This document shows, piece by piece, positions 60,600-64,000 of a DNA stretch of 64,000 nucleotides; position 1 is the first letter of the stretch; each line of letters begins with the position of its first letter. The stretch is taken from contig JAJEFD010000006.1 of assembly GCA_022820645.1 (NCBI GenBank), forward strand, positions 1-64,000. Reading direction: 5' to 3'. The notes beneath the pieces were generated by a model. That model ran no database searches. It saw nothing but the letters and a program-made list of their open reading frames with translations, and was not told the origin of the DNA. The translations under genes were made by a program, and so were the position numbers. Source of the stretch: Dehalococcoidia bacterium (GTDB taxonomy: Bacteria; Chloroflexota; Dehalococcoidia; Lucifugimonadales; Australimonadaceae).

Positions 60600-61511
60600 G
60601 TGGAAACCTTCATCCAGATAGGCATCAACGCCCTGTCGCTCGGGGCCATCTACGCCCTGCTGTCGCTGGGGTTCGCGGTCATCTACAACACCGTCCGCAT
60701 CTTCCACGTGCTGCACGGCGCGGCGTTCCTCATCGCGGGCTACGCGACGTGGTGGCTGGCCCAGGAGCAGGGATTGCCCATCTTCTTCGCAGCCTCCATC
60801 GCCGTCATCCTCGCCGGCGCGTCCGGCATCTTCATGGAGCTTGCCGTCTACCGGCGGCTGCGCGTACGCGGCGCGGGCTTCCTCGTCTCGTTCCTCGGTT
60901 CGCTCGCGGCGCTCTTCTTCTTCGAGGGCCTGCTGCTCACCATCGCCCGCACGACTGCGCGGCTGCCACGCCCCGGCGGCCCGCTGCCGACGTTCAACCT
61001 GCAGATCGAGGCGCTCGATATCGACCTCTTCATCAAGTGGCACGCGGTCAACACCATCGTGCTGGTCGCCATCCTCGTGCTCGCGGTCACCCTCTTCTTC
61101 CGCTACACCAAGTGGGGCCGCATGATCCGCGCCATCGCCTCGAACCCCGACCTCGCAGTCGCGGTCGGCATCAACGCTTCGCAGGTCTACCTGATGGTGT
61201 TCGTGCTCGGCTCGACGCTCGCCGGCATCGGCGGCGTCATGCAGACGTACGAGGGCGGCGTCATCCCGAACGTCGGCATCCGGCTCGCAATCACGGCGGC
61301 GGGGGGCGTCATCATCGGCGGCATCGGGAGCATGCCCGGCGCGGTTGTGGGCGGACTGGCGCTCGGACTGGCCCAGACCATCGCGAGCTACTACTTCGGC
61401 GGCAACTGGGCGATACCCGCGGGGTTCATCCTGTTGCTGCTCGTCATCCTGTTCCGGCCCTACGGACTTCTGGGAACGCGGGAACACCGCGAACTGCGGA
61501 GGCTGCTGTGA
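60600..61511 (+). CDS. livH: Branched-chain type ABC transporter permease LivH
   Basis: The 303-residue membrane protein has about eight helices. LSLGFAVIYNTVRIFHVLHG (about 21-40) is the LivH signature, and RMIRAIASNPDLAVAVGIN (about 178-196) is the coupling loop that contacts the ATPases. It begins at GTG 60600, just after the hairpin, with no good ribosome site, so its translation may depend on read-through or coupling. It overlaps livM by four bases (GTGA). Confidence 0.9.
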   Translation: METFIQIGINALSLGAIYALLSLGFAVIYNTVRIFHVLHGAAFLIAGYATWWLAQEQGLPIFFAASIAVILAGASGIFMELAVYRRLRVRGAGFLVSFLGSLAALFFFEGLLLTIARTTARLPRPGGPLPTFNLQIEALDIDLFIKWHAVNTIVLVAILVLAVTLFFRYTKWGRMIRAIASNPDLAVAVGINASQVYLMVFVLGSTLAGIGGVMQTYEGGVIPNVGIRLAITAAGGVIIGGIGSMPGAVVGGLALGLAQTIASYYFGGNWAIPAGFILLLLVILFRPYGLLGTREHRELRRLL

Positions 61512-62773
61512 CCACCGACGCACAGGAACCGCAAGCGCTCAGCGATGGAGAGGCCAACGAGGAGCAGACCGAGGCGGTCGTTCCCTTGGAGGGCTGGCGG
61601 GCGATAGTGACTCCGCAGCGAACGCTCATCGCCTACGGGGCGCTGATGATGCTGGCGCTCGTCCCGTTCGGCACGGGGCACGTCACCGGGATATTCGTTA
61701 CGACCGTCCACGCCATCGCGAGCATCGCGGTGCTCGTAGTCGCTGCATTGCAGCAGCGATACGGCCTTGGGGCGTTCGCGCTCTTCATCCTGGTCCTCTC
61801 GCTCTTGTGGCGCTTCGAGCTGGGGCTGAGCGACGAGTACATGGCGCACCTCATCGTCGTGGCCAGCGTCTTCTCCATCCTGGCGTCATCGTTGAATATG
61901 TCGGTCGGCTACACGGGGCTGATGAGCCTGTCGCACGCCGGGTTCATGGGCATCGGCGCGTACGCGTTCGCCGTCCTCACGACGGAGACGCTCAACCCAC
62001 CGCCCGGCGCCGAGGTGTTCAACCTCCCCTACTGGCCGTCGATCGTTGTGGCGGGCCTCGTCGCTTCGGTCGTGGCCTTCATCGTCTCGCCCATCCTGCG
62101 GCTGCGCGGTCACTTCTTTGTGCTGGCGACCGTAACGGTGATGCTGAGCCTCTCGCAGGTGATACTCGCGTGGCGTTGGATGACGAACGGCTCGCTCGCC
62201 ATCCGCGAGGTGCCGCGCCCGGTCATCTTCGGCTACGCATTCGACACAGCGGATAAGTTCCTGCTGTTCAGCATCCCCGTTGCCATCATCTGCATCATCA
62301 TCCTCTGGCGGCTCGTGGAGTCCCCGTACGGACGCGTACTGACAACGATCCGTGCGAACCCCGCCGTCGCCGAGAGCATCGGTAAGAATGTCGGCTTCGT
62401 GAGGCTGCGCGTCTACGTCATCACCGCATTCTTCGCGGGCGTTGCGGGCGCGGTCTACGTCTCCTACTTCACGGTCGCGGCGCATTCGCAATACCTCGTC
62501 GAGTTCAGCACGTTCCTGCTCATCATGGTTGTGCTGGGCGGCTCCGGGCGCTGGCTCGGCGCTGTGCTGGGCGCGCTCGCCTATGTGACGGTCTCGGAAG
62601 TGGTGCGCTACGTGCCGGACATCACCGAGTGGTTCCACTCCTACATCTCGTTCTTCCCGGTCATCCCCGGCGAGAAGACGGGCGGCATCACCACGATGAC
62701 CTGGGGCGCGCTCCTCTTCTTCCTCATGCTGTTCAGGCCGCAGGGGATCATCGGCAGGTACCGGCTGGAGTAA
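61508..62773 (+). CDS. livM: Branched-chain type ABC transporter permease LivM
   Basis: This 421-residue permease has an N-terminal polar extension of about 40 residues and three extra helices. The LivM core is from about 130 (LNMSVGYTGLMSLSHAGFMG), with the coupling loop LTTIRANPAVAESIGKN near 278-294 and the FLLIMVVLGGSGRWLGAVLG signature near 337-356. The GTG start overlaps the livH stop. The N-terminal part is longer than in E. coli LivM but is common in environmental relatives. Confidence 0.9.
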   Translation: MTTDAQEPQALSDGEANEEQTEAVVPLEGWRAIVTPQRTLIAYGALMMLALVPFGTGHVTGIFVTTVHAIASIAVLVVAALQQRYGLGAFALFILVLSLLWRFELGLSDEYMAHLIVVASVFSILASSLNMSVGYTGLMSLSHAGFMGIGAYAFAVLTTETLNPPPGAEVFNLPYWPSIVVAGLVASVVAFIVSPILRLRGHFFVLATVTVMLSLSQVILAWRWMTNGSLAIREVPRPVIFGYAFDTADKFLLFSIPVAIICIIILWRLVESPYGRVLTTIRANPAVAESIGKNVGFVRLRVYVITAFFAGVAGAVYVSYFTVAAHSQYLVEFSTFLLIMVVLGGSGRWLGAVLGALAYVTVSEVVRYVPDITEWFHSYISFFPVIPGEKTGGITTMTWGALLFFLMLFRPQGIIGRYRLE

Positions 62774-62776
62774 CGC

Positions 62777-63550
62777 ATGGCGATACTTGAAGTCAGGAAC
62801 GTCAATAAGAGCTTCGGCGGGAACCTCGTGCTCGAGGACGTGAGCATGAACGCCGAGCTCGGCCAGGTGACCAGCCTCATCGGACCGAACGGCGCGGGGA
62901 AGTCCACGCTGCTCAACATCATCTCCGGGTTCCTCAAGGCGGACTCCGGCAGCGTCGTCATGGACGGGCATGAGATCATCGGCTCCCCGCCGTTCAAGTG
63001 CTTCAAGGCCGGCATCGCGCGCACCTTCCAAGACTCGCAGGTGCTCTTCTACATGAACGGACTGGACAACGTCGTCGTCTCGTCGCCGGGCCAGAAGGGC
63101 GAACTGGAGTACAACGCGCTCCTGCGTCCGGGGATGGTCGCCGCGGAGGAGAGCGAGCGCCGTGCCGAGGCGATGGGGCATCTGACCGACCTGAACATCC
63201 AGTCCAAGGCGACGAGCCTGTCTCAGGCGCTCTCCTACGGCCAACAGAAGCTGCTGGAGTTCGCGCGGATGCTGAACTCGCGCGCGCAGGTGTTCCTGCT
63301 GGACGAGCCCATGGCCGGCATCCACCCCGACCTCATCGCAGGACTGAGCGCGATGATCCGGTCCGCCGCGGTGGACCACGGCAAGGCGGTCATCCTCGTC
63401 GAGCACAACCTGAAGGTCGTCATGGACGTGTCGGACTACGTCGTGGTGGTGCGCGGGGAGGTCGTCGTGGAGGGCCCGCCGTCCGAAGTCGAGAACGACG
63501 AACGCCTCACGAGCGCGTTCCTGGGATTCGTATCCAATGCCGCTACTTGA
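62777..63550 (+). CDS. livG: Branched-chain type ABC transporter ATP-binding protein LivG
   Basis: The 257-residue ATPase has Walker A GPNGAGKS (about 36-43) and a signature region that reads LSYGQQKLLEFARML instead of the usual LSGGQ. Walker B is VFLLDEPMAGIHP and the switch His is in VEHNL. YGQQ is the common LivG variant. It starts three bases after livM and overlaps livF by 14 bases. Confidence 0.92.
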   Translation: MAILEVRNVNKSFGGNLVLEDVSMNAELGQVTSLIGPNGAGKSTLLNIISGFLKADSGSVVMDGHEIIGSPPFKCFKAGIARTFQDSQVLFYMNGLDNVVVSSPGQKGELEYNALLRPGMVAAEESERRAEAMGHLTDLNIQSKATSLSQALSYGQQKLLEFARMLNSRAQVFLLDEPMAGIHPDLIAGLSAMIRSAAVDHGKAVILVEHNLKVVMDVSDYVVVVRGEVVVEGPPSEVENDERLTSAFLGFVSNAAT

Positions 63551-64000
63551 GACCACCGACCTGCTCGTCTCCTACGGTCCGAAGCAGATCCTGAACGGGG
63601 TCAGCATGGGCGTGGAGGCCGGGAAGGTAACGACCATCGTCGGCCACAACGGAGCGGGCAAGTCCACGCTCATCAAGGGCGTCTACGGCATCGCGAGGGT
63701 CACGGGCGGCTCCGTCACGTTCGACGGCCACGACATCACCAACCACGCGCCGTACGACAACATCAAGGACGGCATCGGCTATCTCGCGCAGGGCGGGCAG
63801 GTCTTCGCCGACCTTCCGGTCGAGGACAACCTGAAACTCGGCGGCTATGCGCTGCCGAACGAACTCATCCCTGAACGCCTGGAGCAGGCGTACTCCATGT
63901 TCCCCATCCTCGACCGGCGGCGCCGCTCCGACGCCGACACGCTCTCCGGCGGCGAGCGGCAGATGCTCGCGATCGCCATGACGCTGATGCTCAAGCCGAA
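63537..64000 (+). CDS. livF: Branched-chain type ABC transporter ATP-binding protein LivF (3' end outside window)
   Basis: The first 154 residues are visible: Walker A GHNGAGKS (about 36-43), the Q loop in GYLAQGGQVF and the LSGGERQMLAIAM signature (about 138-150). The gene runs off the right edge before Walker B. It completes the LivKHMGF importer. ATG 63537 lies within the end of livG. Confidence 0.9.
   Translation, partial: MPLLETTDLLVSYGPKQILNGVSMGVEAGKVTTIVGHNGAGKSTLIKGVYGIARVTGGSVTFDGHDITNHAPYDNIKDGIGYLAQGGQVFADLPVEDNLKLGGYALPNELIPERLEQAYSMFPILDRRRRSDADTLSGGERQMLAIAMTLMLKP

Overview
The window is GC-rich and gene-dense and reads like a free-living heterotrophic Chloroflexota bacterium. 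The SAR202 / Dehalococcoidia-like lineage is my best guess. This is inferred from gene content: flavin and molybdenum oxygenases and hydroxylases, UbiD-type decarboxylases, Rieske oxygenases, class II aldolases, several amidohydrolases, GMC oxidoreductase, hydantoinase/oxoprolinase, and lipoprotein binding proteins tethered by long Pro-Thr linkers. No rRNA, tRNA or marker gene is present to prove it. No CRISPR array or prophage was seen.

Layout. 1-4123: a GAF sensor fragment, an FAD monooxygenase cut off near 1555, and an opposite-strand S49 peptidase / DUF4350 / lipoprotein set whose lipoprotein is cut at the same point (a rearrangement or assembly junction). 4205-12257: alpha/beta hydrolase, DUF433 protein, then a tight operon of luciferase-like oxidoreductase, three-subunit molybdenum hydroxylase, CoxG-like protein, PLP histidine/serine decarboxylase and a double-ACT protein. 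12283-14876: amidohydrolase and UbiD on the minus strand. 15064-21503: complete TctABC transporter, Rieske oxygenase and a second UbiD, a plausible aromatic-carboxylate uptake and degradation unit. 21603-22230: a RAYT transposase with its own inverted REP pair. 22259-28577: two class II aldolases, an aromatic-type FAD monooxygenase, a sodium:solute symporter and an aldo/keto reductase. 28589-31726: two toxin-antitoxin pairs flanking a gamma-glutamyltransferase. 31745-39862: orphan sensor kinase, an inositol-phosphate synthase operon with an HTH fusion, a second Rieske oxygenase, a DUF1801 protein and an orphan TctC-like lipoprotein. 39952-43130: bicupin and an orphan molybdenum-hydroxylase large subunit.

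43179-46910 is an AT-richer insert holding one very large helicase gene with a C-terminal nuclease-like domain. It is split by a single in-frame TAG. It is the best candidate here for an undescribed, probably defence-related, system. The 46911-47470 stretch beside it holds only a broken small membrane-protein gene.

47471-56880 is a nine-gene minus-strand catabolic run: cupin, GMC oxidoreductase, SRPBCC protein, cysteine-dioxygenase-like protein, two tandem-duplicated amidohydrolases, zinc dehydrogenase, epimerase and hydantoinase B. It diverges from hydantoinase A and a LivKHMGF branched-chain-type ABC importer that runs off the right edge. Short dispersed palindromic repeats of at least five families lie between genes. 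Several genes show a -10-like hexamer exactly six bases before the ATG, the pattern of leaderless mRNAs.
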